Assembly: GCA_947500775.1 (NCBI GenBank)
Contig: CANMTD010000001.1
Coordinates: 620,001-684,000, forward strand
From: an uncultured Paracoccaceae bacterium
Lineage (GTDB): Bacteria; Pseudomonadota; Alphaproteobacteria; Rhodobacterales; Rhodobacteraceae
Direction of reading: 5' to 3'
Length of the DNA: 64,000 nucleotides
Shown here: positions 16,739 to 24,056 of the stretch, one piece after another
How positions within the stretch are numbered: the first letter of the stretch is position 1
Layout: each line of letters begins with the position of its first letter
Made by a program: the position numbers and the translations under genes
Notes under the pieces: generated by a model
Told to the model about the DNA's origin: nothing
Databases searched by the model: none
Seen by the model: only the letters and a program-made list of their open reading frames with translations

Positions 16739-17958
16739 ATCAGCACCCCCGTTTCTTCGGTCGCTTCGATGAATGTTTTCGCGACTTCCGGGTTGATTGC
16801 ATTGCCGTAGCCCCGCAAGAGTCCCACTCTGCCGGGTATCCCATCAGCCAGCGCGGAAGTGCCGGATTCAGCGGGCCGCCACTTTCCATCCCGGCAGAAG
16901 AGCCAGTCAGCATCTGCCCAGAAGCCGTTAGTCGGGCGGGGCCTATTTGTGATGCTGCTGTCTGTAGGTTGTAGCCGCCCTGCCTGCCCTGATGTCCAGC
17001 GCCTGTGCTGTCTGTCGCGGTCAGCGTCGGCCACCCCGCCAACGCCACAGTCTTGCGGCTGCTGTCCGTGTTGCCCGCAGGGCTGTTTCCGTTTCGTGCC
17101 GGGGTTCCAGCCATTGGCGTCGGCCATCCCGATAGGTGTGCGTCCGCAGGCAATGCGCCACCCGCTTGGTTCGGACCGCCGTTCGATCCGTCCGTTGCCC
17201 GCGGCGTGTTCCATCCTGCTAGAGTCGGGTCGCCCCGTATCGGGTCCAGGTAATCTATGGCCTCTGTTGTCATGGACTTTTGCGTCCCCTTGGTGTCGCC
17301 CCTCCGTCTTTGGTATCCCAAGCGACCCTCGTGCGCCTGTGGCGTTCCCCAGCCCGCCTGCGGCAAGTCCAAGATCGTCGGTCCTGAAAAAGAGCCGTTG
17401 GCGTATATTCGGTGAGCCGACGCCCGCAGCGCACAGATCGGCGGCCCGGAAGGCAATTCCCAATTTTTCCAGCGTAGCGCGTAAAGTGTAGAGCCACATT
17501 CGGCCAGCTTTGCTCGCAACCTGCTCTCCAAAGATGCTTGCAGGCCTGCATTGACCGATGAGACGTATGAACTCTGGGAGCAGGTGACGATCGTCACCGC
17601 GCCATTCGTCGCCACAATCGAGACAGACCCATCCGGCTGTAACGAGAGGATGCGAGAGACAGCTCTTTGCACCACAGCTAGGGCACTCGCTTCCTTTTCC
17701 TGCTGCCGAGAACGGCGGGCAGGGGCATGATCCTGTCCATACAGGTCTGTCGTCTGGCCACCCTGCTCGCCGGAGTCCGAGGGACCACCCCCCGATTCCG
17801 GCGAAGAAGTGGCACTGCCGAAACCCGGCAAGGTCATCTGGTTCGACATTCTCGATGCTCCTTTCATCAACTTCGCCATGGGCGATCTGCCTGGCGCGGA
17901 TCAGCTCCCGCAGCCATTCAGCCGCTTTCGGGTCGTTCTCGTTGTAGTAGGCGGTCAT
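16735..17958 (-). CDS. C5-cytosine DNA methyltransferase (outer frame)
   Basis: A 407-residue C5 methyltransferase of the phage type. Motif I is FFAGIGGWSLGL (51-62), the catalytic Cys80 lies in CPCPPFSAAGKG (motif IV), GEQV stands for ENV (motif VI), NIRQRLFF is motif VIII, and RVGLLRGYGNAINPEVA is motif IX/X at the C-terminus. A zinc-ribbon insert (Cys92, 95, 112, 115) follows motif IV. The region between VIII and IX is the target-recognition part and overlaps the second frame below. It likely protects phage DNA. Confidence 0.88.
   Translation of the reverse strand: MTAYYNENDPKAAEWLRELIRARQIAHGEVDERSIENVEPDDLAGFRQCHFFAGIGGWSLGLRRAGWPDDRPVWTGSCPCPPFSAAGKGSECPSCGAKSCLSHPLVTAGWVCLDCGDEWRGDDRHLLPEFIRLIGQCRPASIFGEQVASKAGRMWLYTLRATLEKLGIAFRAADLCAAGVGSPNIRQRLFFRTDDLGLAAGGLGNATGARGSLGIPKTEGRHQGDAKVHDNRGHRLPGPDTGRPDSSRMEHAAGNGRIERRSEPSGWRIACGRTPIGMADANGWNPGTKRKQPCGQHGQQPQDCGVGGVADADRDRQHRRWTSGQAGRLQPTDSSITNRPRPTNGFWADADWLFCRDGKWRPAESGTSALADGIPGRVGLLRGYGNAINPEVAKTFIEATEETGVLI
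16740..17849 (-). CDS. Overlapping second frame within the C5-methyltransferase gene (369 aa)
   Basis: This frame lies entirely inside the methyltransferase gene, on the same strand. Its ATG (17849) has its own SD, AAAGGAG, 8 bases upstream. The protein begins MTLPGFGSATSSPE, has CGSTLYALRWKNWELPSG and LRASAHRI, then repeated GW.TP units (GWGTPQ, GWNTPRATD, GWPTPMAG, GWPTLTATD), and ends LNPALPRWLMGYPAEW and SSKR. I recall this pattern as a separate phage protein family, sometimes labelled methyltransferase-associated. It stops 5 bp from the outer frame's stop. Function is unknown. Confidence 0.6.
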   Translation of the reverse strand: MSNQMTLPGFGSATSSPESGGGPSDSGEQGGQTTDLYGQDHAPARRSRQQEKEASALAVVQRAVSRILSLQPDGSVSIVATNGAVTIVTCSQSSYVSSVNAGLQASLESRLRAKLAECGSTLYALRWKNWELPSGPPICALRASAHRIYANGSFSGPTILDLPQAGWGTPQAHEGRLGYQRRRGDTKGTQKSMTTEAIDYLDPIRGDPTLAGWNTPRATDGSNGGPNQAGGALPADAHLSGWPTPMAGTPARNGNSPAGNTDSSRKTVALAGWPTLTATDSTGAGHQGRQGGYNLQTAASQIGPARLTASGQMLTGSSAGMESGGPLNPALPRWLMGYPAEWDSCGATAMQSTRKSRKHSSKRPKKRGC

Positions 17959-18659
17959 GCCGCCACCCTGAGCGCATATCCGCCCCACTGATCCGCAGCA
18001 GCGGCGGCGATGCCCAGGTACGTCATGCTGCGCTGCCTGCCCCGGTTCGGGCCAGGGCTGGCGCGGTGGACTACGGACCACTCGTTGTGTTCTTTCGTGC
18101 CCTTCTTTGGCGGCGTCAGTTTGTTCGTTGCGGTCAGCGGCGGCAGGCCGTTCAGGTAGAATGACGTGCCCTTGAAGGCCGGGTCACCAAACCACCATGG
18201 CTGTACTGTCTGCGCGGGGCGCTGGTAATTGGTGATCCGTTCGGCCCCGTATCGGTGCATGACCGGGTTTTCGATGGCGCGCATCGGGATCGGCGCGTTC
18301 CAGCAGTCCGAGAACAGTTGCGCGCCTGCATCCAGATGCGACCAGATCATTGCAAGCCGTGCTTCGCGATCAAGCCCCGGCCATGCTTCGGCCTCTTCCG
18401 GCGTGCAATCTGCGGGCGGGTTTTTCGGCGGGTTGTGCAGCCAGCGAACGCCCGAATTGCACAGCCTGGTGCAGGGCGGGTGCATTACACAGAGCAAATC
18501 CCAGCCGCCGTGCATAACCTCACGAATGTCCCCCTGGATGTGACGGTTTGTCTGGTCATCTGCGGGCAGGATGTCGCAGGACCACGCATCAAGTCCGCGC
18601 GCCAGAAATGCCCGACGCATCACACCTGATGTTTCGCAGCCGATCAGGACGCGGGTCAT
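17955..18659 (-). CDS. Phage Rossmann-type protein, cytosine-methyltransferase-like
   Basis: A 234-residue protein. It begins VLIGCETSGVMRRAFLARGLDAWSCDILPAD, a motif I-like start, then DLLCVMHPPCTRLCNSG, where PPC could match a catalytic motif IV, and AIENPVM, resembling ENP/ENV. It is often annotated as DNA methyltransferase in phages; a base-modification role is likely but not shown. ATGA overlaps join it to the C5 methyltransferase and the zinc-ribbon gene. Confidence 0.65.
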   Translation of the reverse strand: MTRVLIGCETSGVMRRAFLARGLDAWSCDILPADDQTNRHIQGDIREVMHGGWDLLCVMHPPCTRLCNSGVRWLHNPPKNPPADCTPEEAEAWPGLDREARLAMIWSHLDAGAQLFSDCWNAPIPMRAIENPVMHRYGAERITNYQRPAQTVQPWWFGDPAFKGTSFYLNGLPPLTATNKLTPPKKGTKEHNEWSVVHRASPGPNRGRQRSMTYLGIAAAAADQWGGYALRVAA

Positions 18660-18889
18660 TTCAGTTTCCTGACTGCGCGCATGTACAGATCAGCTGCGTG
18701 TTCTGGGTATTTTCCAATGGGTCCGTCCGCGCCGCAATTCGGACAGCCAATGTACGTGTTGTTCTGGCGGCCGCAGACACGTAGTTCATCACATCCGCAG
18801 AAGATGCACAGCATGTCTTCAGGCAGTCGTATGCCAATCTCGCTCGGCATCGGCTGTGTTTCGTTATGCCGTCTGTGTACGCCCATCAC
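18656..18889 (-). CDS. Zinc-ribbon protein, Lar-like
   Basis: A 77-residue protein with CIFCGCDELRVC and CPNCGADGP, two Cys pairs as in the Lar restriction-alleviation family. In Rac prophage, Lar counters type I restriction; with several methyltransferases nearby an anti-restriction role is plausible but inferred. A start at the internal ATG (residue 14, MPSEIGIRL) is also possible. Confidence 0.6.
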   Translation of the reverse strand: MMGVHRRHNETQPMPSEIGIRLPEDMLCIFCGCDELRVCGRQNNTYIGCPNCGADGPIGKYPEHAADLYMRAVRKLK

Positions 18890-19179
18890 CCGACCACCCC
18901 GCAGCCCTGCGGCTCTTGCGGTTCCGGTTCCTGCGGTTCATCGCGTTGCGGTGCATCCCGCCGGTCATCGCGATCCGGAGTGCTGCGCCGTTCGTCGCTG
19001 GACTGATCGGGCGCGCCGCAATGGCCGGACCACCGCAGTTGCAGCCACCGCTGGCGGGTCAGGTTATCGATGCCACGGCATTCGAAGCGGGCGACGGGTC
19101 GGACATCGGCCACTGCGGCGTTGGTATGCAGGCATAGGGCGGTTATAAGTGCCGCGCGACTCAGGTGGTTGGTATTCAT
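18886..19179 (-). CDS. Small secreted phage protein
   Basis: A 97-residue protein with an N-terminal signal peptide (SRAALITALCLHTNAAVA), a short core with two Cys (FECRGI, SGHCGA), and a charged C-terminal tail rich in Asp, Arg, Glu and Pro (EPQEPEPQEPQG). No family recognised. It may act in the periplasm. Confidence 0.55.
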   Translation of the reverse strand: MNTNHLSRAALITALCLHTNAAVADVRPVARFECRGIDNLTRQRWLQLRWSGHCGAPDQSSDERRSTPDRDDRRDAPQRDEPQEPEPQEPQGCGVVG

Positions 19180-19247
19180 TGAAGTGGGGCCTTCCTTCTG
19201 GGTTGTGGGGCCACGGCGAGGGGTGAGATATTCGCCGTGGTCCGCTG

Positions 19248-19484
19248 TTACTTCTTGTCGATTGACGCTGGCGCGAACAAAATTGCGGCAATGAAGATGC
19301 AGACCATAACTGGTGCGACCAACGATTTAGCCAAGTCGTTCGTTGTTGCGTCTATCAGAGCAATATCTGGGTCCGGATCGCCACCTGGGAGTATCCAGAA
19401 CAGGAACACTACCCACGCCACGATGATGGCCTTTTCGAACACCCACAAACTGGCGTGGATTGCCGCGTCTTTGATAAGCTGCAT
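19248..19484 (-). CDS. Small membrane protein
   Basis: A 78-residue protein with two membrane helices (IIVAWVVFLFWILPGG and LVAPVMVCIFIAAILFA) and short charged ends. The ATG at 19484 follows TAAGGAAT; a longer frame to 19523 lacks an SD. It could be an early membrane factor such as an exclusion protein, but that is only a possibility. Confidence 0.6.
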   Translation of the reverse strand: MQLIKDAAIHASLWVFEKAIIVAWVVFLFWILPGGDPDPDIALIDATTNDLAKSLVAPVMVCIFIAAILFAPASIDKK

Positions 19485-19543
19485 TCGTCTATTCCTTATG
19501 GGTTGTGGGGTCGCTGCGGGCATCTAAACGCTGATCCCGGTTT

Positions 19544-19813
19544 TCATGAATTGTGCGGCGGCAGGGTTTGCAGCCATTCGTTTGCATCAGCGGCAGATAT
19601 GCCGTCGATTTTCACCGGCTTTGCTGGGGACCGGTTCTGTCGCTTGGAGGCCTCTTTGTCCCAGTGATCGCTGCGCTGTTCTTCGATGTAGCTGCGCAGG
19701 CCGCAATTCGGCGTGCCGACGCGCGGTCTGGGGTTCTCGTTTGGAATGCTGTGAATGATCATCAGCAGGTCGGCCCTTTTCATGCGGTGTATGGGGGCGG
19801 TCAGCCATTTCAT
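19544..19813 (-). CDS. Hypothetical phage protein (89 aa)
   Basis: Starts MKWLTAPIHRMKRADLLMII with an AGAGGA site upstream, then a Lys/Arg-rich middle and a C-terminus ending SAADANEWLQTLPPHNS. No recognised motif. The upstream open frame is much longer but is a shadow of the next gene. ATGA overlap with the gene before. Confidence 0.55.
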   Translation of the reverse strand: MKWLTAPIHRMKRADLLMIIHSIPNENPRPRVGTPNCGLRSYIEEQRSDHWDKEASKRQNRSPAKPVKIDGISAADANEWLQTLPPHNS

Positions 19814-20136
19814 TTTGTGCGATCCTCTTTGATCCAAGCATCCGTCAATTGGCTGATGCGGCCCAACATGCCCGCGCCGGGGGTGTTGCGTTTTCCGCGA
19901 TACAGACGCCAGATCATCAGCAGTTGATAGAGCTGCGCCCCACGGTTTCGTGCCACGGTCCACCATGCCTGTCGGCACCGGGGCGAACAGAACCGCCCAT
20001 GGCGCGCTGCGGTGACGGCAGACACCTTTTCGCCGCAGTAATCGCAATGGCCCGCCCGCATGGGGCGCAGGCGTTCTGCGTCCCCATGGTGCTTTTTTCG
20101 GCCCCTGCTTCCTGCTGGCGAAATCTGCGCTTGCAT
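19810..20136 (-). CDS. Small zinc-finger protein
   Basis: A 108-residue basic protein with CDYCGEKVSA and FCSPRCRQAWW, a CxxC...CxxxC zinc-binding pair of the kind seen in HNH-less treble-clef proteins. The rest is helical (AQLYQLLMIWRLYRG). The start is uncertain, as the ribosome site is weak. ATGA overlap with the 89-aa gene. Confidence 0.55.
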   Translation of the reverse strand: MQAQISPAGSRGRKKHHGDAERLRPMRAGHCDYCGEKVSAVTAARHGRFCSPRCRQAWWTVARNRGAQLYQLLMIWRLYRGKRNTPGAGMLGRISQLTDAWIKEDRTK

Positions 20137-20139
20137 GAC

Positions 20140-20373
20140 TCATGCGAACCTTTGGTTGTTGGGATGGATTGAAACAGGTGCGGGCACGCGTCGTGGGGAG
20201 GGGGAGTGGTGGCAGCAACGCGTGCCCGCGTCGGGGGCGGTTGTTCCGCCCTTCTGTTGACGGAATGAAAAGGGGCCGGGTGCTGGGGTGCCCCCGGCCA
20301 GTTGATCGCCGCCAGAGGCAGTGTCACCGTCGCCGGTGAACCGGGGCTGCGATAGGGACCGATTAAGCGTCAT
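20140..20373 (-). CDS. Doubtful small ORF (77 aa)
   Basis: The ATG overlaps the stop of the 139-aa gene by ATGA and its stop lies 3 bp before the next ATG, which fits the operon pattern. The composition (Pro/Gly/Ser/Arg-rich, no hydrophobic pattern) looks non-coding, so it may be only spacer of about 230 bp. Confidence 0.3.
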   Translation of the reverse strand: MTLNRSLSQPRFTGDGDTASGGDQLAGGTPAPGPFSFRQQKGGTTAPDAGTRCCHHSPSPRRVPAPVSIHPNNQRFA

Positions 20374-20789
20374 GTGTGCGCATCCAGATCAGACAGTATC
20401 CGTGCCGCCGCCACCCGAACGCCCGCATCGCGGGAATCGGTCAGGATGATTTCGCAGGCCTCGCGCAGTTTTCCGGTATCTGCCCCGCAGAGATTGTCAG
20501 GGGCGCGCAACAGGTTTTCGGCGAGGTGCAGGTTTTTCAAACGGTTGGCTTGGCGTGTCGCGGCACGGGTCCAGTTGCGAATTGCGTCCGCATCGTCCCG
20601 CCCTTCGGCATAGATGCCATAAGCCTTGATTTCGACAGTCCCGCTGTCCCAGTTGCTGGCGGCGCGGGGGTGTTTGTAAAACCCGTTTGTTTCCATCGCG
20701 GCCATGGCCATGAATTCAACCTGGCCCGCATGATCCAGCGTTTCGAATACCTGCAAGGCGCGGGTCAGATCATCGTGGATACACATCAT
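20370..20789 (-). CDS. Hypothetical helical phage protein (139 aa)
   Basis: A predominantly helical protein (LTRALQVFETLDHAGQVEFMAMAAM, RNWTRAATRQANRLKNLHLAENLL, EACEIILTDS). No family recognised. It belongs to the coupled leftward early chain. Confidence 0.6.
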   Translation of the reverse strand: MMCIHDDLTRALQVFETLDHAGQVEFMAMAAMETNGFYKHPRAASNWDSGTVEIKAYGIYAEGRDDADAIRNWTRAATRQANRLKNLHLAENLLRAPDNLCGADTGKLREACEIILTDSRDAGVRVAAARILSDLDAHT

Positions 20790-21019
20790 GTCACCGCCTT
20801 TGCCAGTCTGGACCAGTCAAGAATGGCGCGTTGGGTCGATGCCGATGGCGGCAGTTCCAGACCGAAACACCGCATGGTGACCCCGTTGCGATTGCGGTGC
20901 AGAGACGCGGGGTACGATGCGATCAGGCGGTCGCGCAGGTTCCTGCCGGTGATGCCGCATGCATGCCACCGGGCAATGCGGTCGGCCAGACGGCGGGCGC
21001 GTGTCGCGTCGCACATCAT
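20786..21019 (-). CDS. Hypothetical phage protein (77 aa)
   Basis: A small basic protein (MMCDATRARRLADRIARW, GITGRNLRDRLIASYP) ending in LDWSRLAKAVT. ATGA overlaps join it to both neighbours. No motif recognised. Confidence 0.6.
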   Translation of the reverse strand: MMCDATRARRLADRIARWHACGITGRNLRDRLIASYPASLHRNRNGVTMRCFGLELPPSASTQRAILDWSRLAKAVT

Positions 21020-21297
21020 TTGAACCCCTTGGCTGTAGCGGCGCGCAAGGCCAACAGTTCGCCGCAGATATCGGGCAAGGTCATGACCAGAATAGCGCAG
21101 TCACGGTCAGACAATTCACCACGCTGACGTTCGGGGCCGCCTTTGGCCAATATGCGAAGAGTTTCATCTGGAACTATTTCGCAGGGCGTCAGGGGGGCTG
21201 GTTCGTTACGCCGACGGATGTTAATTTTTCCGGCGGTAATTGCCTTAATCAAGTTTGCCGCCACTGTCTGTTCGGCTGTGGCTGAATTGATTTTCAT
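21016..21297 (-). CDS. Hypothetical phage protein (93 aa), first gene of leftward early operon
   Basis: Starts 32 bp from the -10 of the inferred left promoter, so it is the first gene of the leftward operon. It is helical, with ETLRILAKGGPERQRGELSDRDCAIL in the middle. No family recognised. Confidence 0.65.
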   Translation of the reverse strand: MKINSATAEQTVAANLIKAITAGKINIRRRNEPAPLTPCEIVPDETLRILAKGGPERQRGELSDRDCAILVMTLPDICGELLALRAATAKGFK

Positions 21298-21328
21298 AGC
21301 TATCGACTCCGCTTTTTAGGTGTCGGTA

Positions 21329-21390
21329 GCTATGCATAATGCATAAAAACAAGTCAATGCAAAACGCATAGTCAGCTATGCGGTTTGCAT
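21329..21390 (-). promoter_or_regulatory. Left early promoter with operators O1-O3
   Basis: On the minus strand TTGACT (21357-21352) and CATAGC (21334-21329) are 17 bp apart. Three 13-bp operators ATGC-N5-GCAT lie here: O1 ATGCATAATGCAT (21332-21344) in the spacer, O2 ATGCAAAACGCAT (21357-21369) directly upstream of the -35, and O3 ATGCGGTTTGCAT (21378-21390). O1 and O2 are 25 bp apart centre to centre. A bound repressor would block leftward early transcription. Confidence 0.8.
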
Positions 21391-21410
21391 TACCCGTTTG
21401 ATTCTTGTGG

Positions 21411-22073
21411 TTATTTTATTTCTGGTGGTCGGAATGATGCGACGATCTTTGCCATGATCGCGTCGGTGTCGGGGTTGTATTTCAGCATGGTTGGTTTGTC
21501 ACCTGCCACGCTTAGATAGGGCGGTAGAAACGTGGCGATGTGGGTTTTTCCAGCCCCGGTTTCGGGGTCTATTCGAGTGAAGATGATGTCGTCACCTGGT
21601 TTCACGTCCGGGTTCACATCGCAGACAAGAACATCATCAATCTGGAGCATATAGCTGGGGGTGTTTTTTGCAGATACATAGAATGAAACCGACTTTACAT
21701 CGGGGGCCAGAACCTCTGCTACTTTCTGAAACTTATTGATTTGTTCAGGGTTTTGTTCTGGTCGAACGAAGGCGACATCGCCTTCGCCAAATCCATCTCG
21801 GTGGATCGCGAAGTCCGGTTTCGGGCGCGATGAAAACGCGCCTTCAAGAGTCGCTTCAAGCTGTTCTTTGGTTGTCCCAAACATGAGATATTGAACCGGA
21901 ACACGATATGCTTTGGCATACCTTTGCGCCGTGTCTATTTTAAATCCACGACTGCCATTTTCGTGACCTGCATATGTTGGGTAGCTCCAACCGAAGCGAT
22001 CAACCGCTTGTCGGATTGTTTTGAACCCAGCCCTTTCGCGGGCCTGTTTCAGACGCTCGTGCATATCACTCAT
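21411..22073 (-). CDS. CI-like phage repressor (HTH plus S24-type domain)
   Basis: A 220-residue two-domain repressor. The N-terminal HTH (LKQARERAGFKTIRQAVDRFGWSYPTYAGHENGSRG) binds operators; the C-terminal half looks like the LexA/CI S24 domain (PSYMLQIDDVLVCD, PGDDIIFT), where S-Y-M could hold the catalytic Ser, though the Lys partner is not certain. It should hold the lysogenic state by binding the five ATGC-N5-GCAT sites on both sides. A start at the second ATG (22064) fits the GAGG site better than 22073. Confidence 0.88.
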   Translation of the reverse strand: MSDMHERLKQARERAGFKTIRQAVDRFGWSYPTYAGHENGSRGFKIDTAQRYAKAYRVPVQYLMFGTTKEQLEATLEGAFSSRPKPDFAIHRDGFGEGDVAFVRPEQNPEQINKFQKVAEVLAPDVKSVSFYVSAKNTPSYMLQIDDVLVCDVNPDVKPGDDIIFTRIDPETGAGKTHIATFLPPYLSVAGDKPTMLKYNPDTDAIMAKIVASFRPPEIK

Positions 22074-22099
22074 ACCTCGTATTGACTCAAAAAATAATT

Positions 22100-22140
22100 A
22101 TGCAAAAGGCATTGACGAAAGTTTATGCAAAATGCATTAG
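22100..22140 (+). promoter_or_regulatory. Right early promoter with operators O4-O5
   Basis: TTGACG (22112-22117) and CATTAG (22135-22140) are 17 bp apart. O4 ATGCAAAAGGCAT (22100-22112) ends inside the -35, and O5 ATGCAAAATGCAT (22125-22137) fills the spacer. This is the mirror image of the left promoter, with the same 25-bp centre spacing and the same shared T between distal operator and -35. It drives the Cro-like gene and the rightward early genes. Confidence 0.8.
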
Positions 22141-22147
22141 TTCGATT

Positions 22148-22354
22148 ATGGAAGAGATTTTTGACATCTGGCCGACGGTGGCCGCATTCGCAAAAGACCT
22201 TGGATTTCCATATCCGACCGTCGCGTCGTGGCGGCACCGGGGGATACCGGCAAAGCATGATCTTGAAGTGATCAAAGCGGCGGAGCGGAGAGGAAAAGTT
22301 GTGACGCTTTTGCAATTGGCTAAGTCCCGTAAGGAATTGAGGAACGCCGCATGA
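22148..22354 (+). CDS. Cro-like small DNA-binding protein
   Basis: A 68-residue protein with an HTH of the Cro/YdaS type (IWPTVAAFAKDLGFPYPTVASWRHRGIPAKHDLEVI, 22160-22270). The ATG at 22148 is 8 bp past the inferred -10, which would give a nearly leaderless mRNA; an upstream in-frame ATG at 22100 lies inside the operators and is unlikely. It is divergent from the repressor, as expected for a Cro protein that shuts off repressor synthesis after induction. Confidence 0.75.
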   Translation: MEEIFDIWPTVAAFAKDLGFPYPTVASWRHRGIPAKHDLEVIKAAERRGKVVTLLQLAKSRKELRNAA

Positions 22355-22722
22355 AACACACAGCGCCCCCAGTCCATTGTGTTGAAGTTTCGGTTCAGAA
22401 TCGATCATGTGACAGAGCTACCACGGCTCGGGATGCAACGTCTTTCAGCAATGTTTTTCCGCACGCACAGCATCAGGAATTGTTGAGCCGGGGGAGGGCG
22501 TTTGATCCGCACCGATACCGGGTGATGTTCCCCGAACGCTGGATGGCGTTTCTGCGCGCACATCATCGGTCAATTGAAGAAGTGGCGGTATTTTACGATG
22601 TTACCAGTCGTACCGCGACATATTGGTGGGAGGGAACGCACCGCCCATCTGGCGACAAGGTTGCCCTTGCCGCGACCGCACACCCCGCCGGGTTTCAGAA
22701 ATTCATGGGGTCGGCGGCGTGA
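22351..22722 (+). CDS. Hypothetical phage protein, possible HTH (123 aa)
   Basis: The C-terminal half (RWMAFLRAHHRSIEEVAVFYDVTSRTATYWWEGTHRPSGDKV) looks like a winged HTH with a recognition helix near TSRTATYWW. ATGA overlap with the Cro gene. It may be an early regulator or replication initiator accessory. The N-terminal 50 residues are unlike anything I know. Confidence 0.55.
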   Translation: MKHTAPPVHCVEVSVQNRSCDRATTARDATSFSNVFPHAQHQELLSRGRAFDPHRYRVMFPERWMAFLRAHHRSIEEVAVFYDVTSRTATYWWEGTHRPSGDKVALAATAHPAGFQKFMGSAA

Positions 22723-22769
22723 TGAATTCGCATCGGGCCATATCGACCATATGGTGGCGATGCGTTCTG

Positions 22770-23033
22770 TCAGGAATTTTTTCGCGCGCGGATATCGGCG
22801 TCTCTGAGGTAATATTCAATGCGCGAGAGGTGGCGTTTGATCTGGAAGGCCAATGCGACGCTGCCCAAGGTGACGATGCTTCCCGACACTCCGGCCACCA
22901 TCGTTATGATGCCCAAAAAGTCGCTTTGGGTTTGGCCAGCGACGATGTTTGCGAGGTAGACGCTGGCAACAATGCAGGCTGCAAACATCCAGCCCAACAG
23001 TTTTTCGGTCGCGGCGGCAAAAAAATCAATCAT
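22770..23033 (-). CDS. Membrane protein on the opposite strand
   Basis: An 87-residue protein with two membrane helices (LLGWMFAACIVASVYLANIV and FLGIITMVAGVSGSIVTLGSVALAF) and a basic C-terminal tail (KRHLSRIEYYLRDADIRARKNS). The ATG follows AGAAGGGAA. Its leftward direction within a rightward block suggests expression from its own promoter, perhaps in the lysogen; superinfection exclusion is a typical role of such genes but unproven. About 270 bp without genes lie upstream (23034-23301). Confidence 0.6.
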   Translation of the reverse strand: MIDFFAAATEKLLGWMFAACIVASVYLANIVAGQTQSDFLGIITMVAGVSGSIVTLGSVALAFQIKRHLSRIEYYLRDADIRARKNS

Positions 23034-23301
23034 CGATATTCCCTTCTGGTGCAGAGCAGGCCGAACCCATCTGGGGATGTTAGGCCAGTCCGTTGTTGCT
23101 GTCATCGAAAACCAGAACGTGTGGGCCGGGGAAAAGTCTGCCTCCCCGTTATAGGCCATACCGCTGGGGGCGTGGTCGCCCACGTCAACGTGCCCCCAAC
23201 CTCTTTGTTGAACTGCGGGCGGGGTTGTCATGACCTCGCCCGGCTTTTCCTTGGGGCGGTCTGTGAAAAACTTTTCGATCATAAGTTGCAGTGGGGTCGC
23301 C

Positions 23302-23571
23302 GTGTTTTTGGATGATCACAACGAAAGCATGATCACCGAAAATCAAAGGGGCGCGCAGGCGTGTCGCCGGTTGTGGTGTGCGGTGATCGAAGAGCAGTTG
23401 GGGCTTGTCTTCAATCCGTCGTCGAAAGATCGGGGTTTCCAAAGGGATGCGGCGCGGCGTTGGTTCGGGTCTTATGATTTTGCGATGGTCTGCAATTTGG
23501 CGGGGGTCGATCCGGATTACATATATGCCGGGTTCACGGCGCGCCTTTTGTCAGAGACGGGGGGCGCGTGA
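23302..23571 (+). CDS. Hypothetical phage protein (89 aa)
   Basis: Starts at GTG (23302) or ATG (23329). It carries RRLWCAVIEEQLGLVF and ARRWFGSYDFAMVCNLAGVDPDYI, a pattern common in short phage early proteins of unknown function. Its stop overlaps the next start (GTGATG). Confidence 0.6.
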   Translation: MFLDDHNESMITENQRGAQACRRLWCAVIEEQLGLVFNPSSKDRGFQRDAARRWFGSYDFAMVCNLAGVDPDYIYAGFTARLLSETGGA

Positions 23572-24056
23572 TGGGGGTGCGTAAATATCGAGATATCAGG
23601 GTGCGCGGCGTCGTCTATCCAGATGTGGAATCCGCCGCTGCGGCGCTTAATGTTGGTCCGGAAACGGTGCGCTATGCAATCCGGGCGGGCACATTGCATC
23701 GTCTTGGAACGGGGCGGGTGGGGCCAGAGCCGATGCCGGTGCGGATTTCAGGCCGGAATTTCAAGAGTGTCGCGGCGGCGGCGGCGCATTTCGATGTTGG
23801 TGTGTGGGTGATTTACAGGGCGTTGGAAACTGGCGATCCCGACCGATTTCTGAGGCCCCGGCGGTGCAATCCGTGGAAATCCAAACCTTTCACCATCGGC
23901 GATCTGTCGTTTCCGTCGATGCGCGCGGCCAGCCGGGCCTTGGGGTTCAGCCCCAACTATATCTCTGTGGTGTGCAGTCGCGGATCGAAGCGCGGGTATG
24001 AACGTATTCTGGCGGCGGCGATGGCGCATCAGTCACAGGGCGGTGGCGCAGCATGA
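23568..24056 (+). CDS. Protein of three NUMOD1-like DNA-binding repeats
   Basis: 162 residues made of three repeats of about 45. Each has a strand ending in S followed by AA and a short HTH: YPDVESAAAALNVGPETVRYAI, FKSVAAAAAHFDVGVWVIYRAL, FPSMRAASRALGFSPNYISVVC (consensus f-S-x-x-x-AA-x-x-L). This resembles the NUMOD1 domain, usually attached to homing nucleases, but no nuclease domain is present here. It may bind DNA or replication proteins. Confidence 0.55.
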   Translation: MMGVRKYRDIRVRGVVYPDVESAAAALNVGPETVRYAIRAGTLHRLGTGRVGPEPMPVRISGRNFKSVAAAAAHFDVGVWVIYRALETGDPDRFLRPRRCNPWKSKPFTIGDLSFPSMRAASRALGFSPNYISVVCSRGSKRGYERILAAAMAHQSQGGGAA

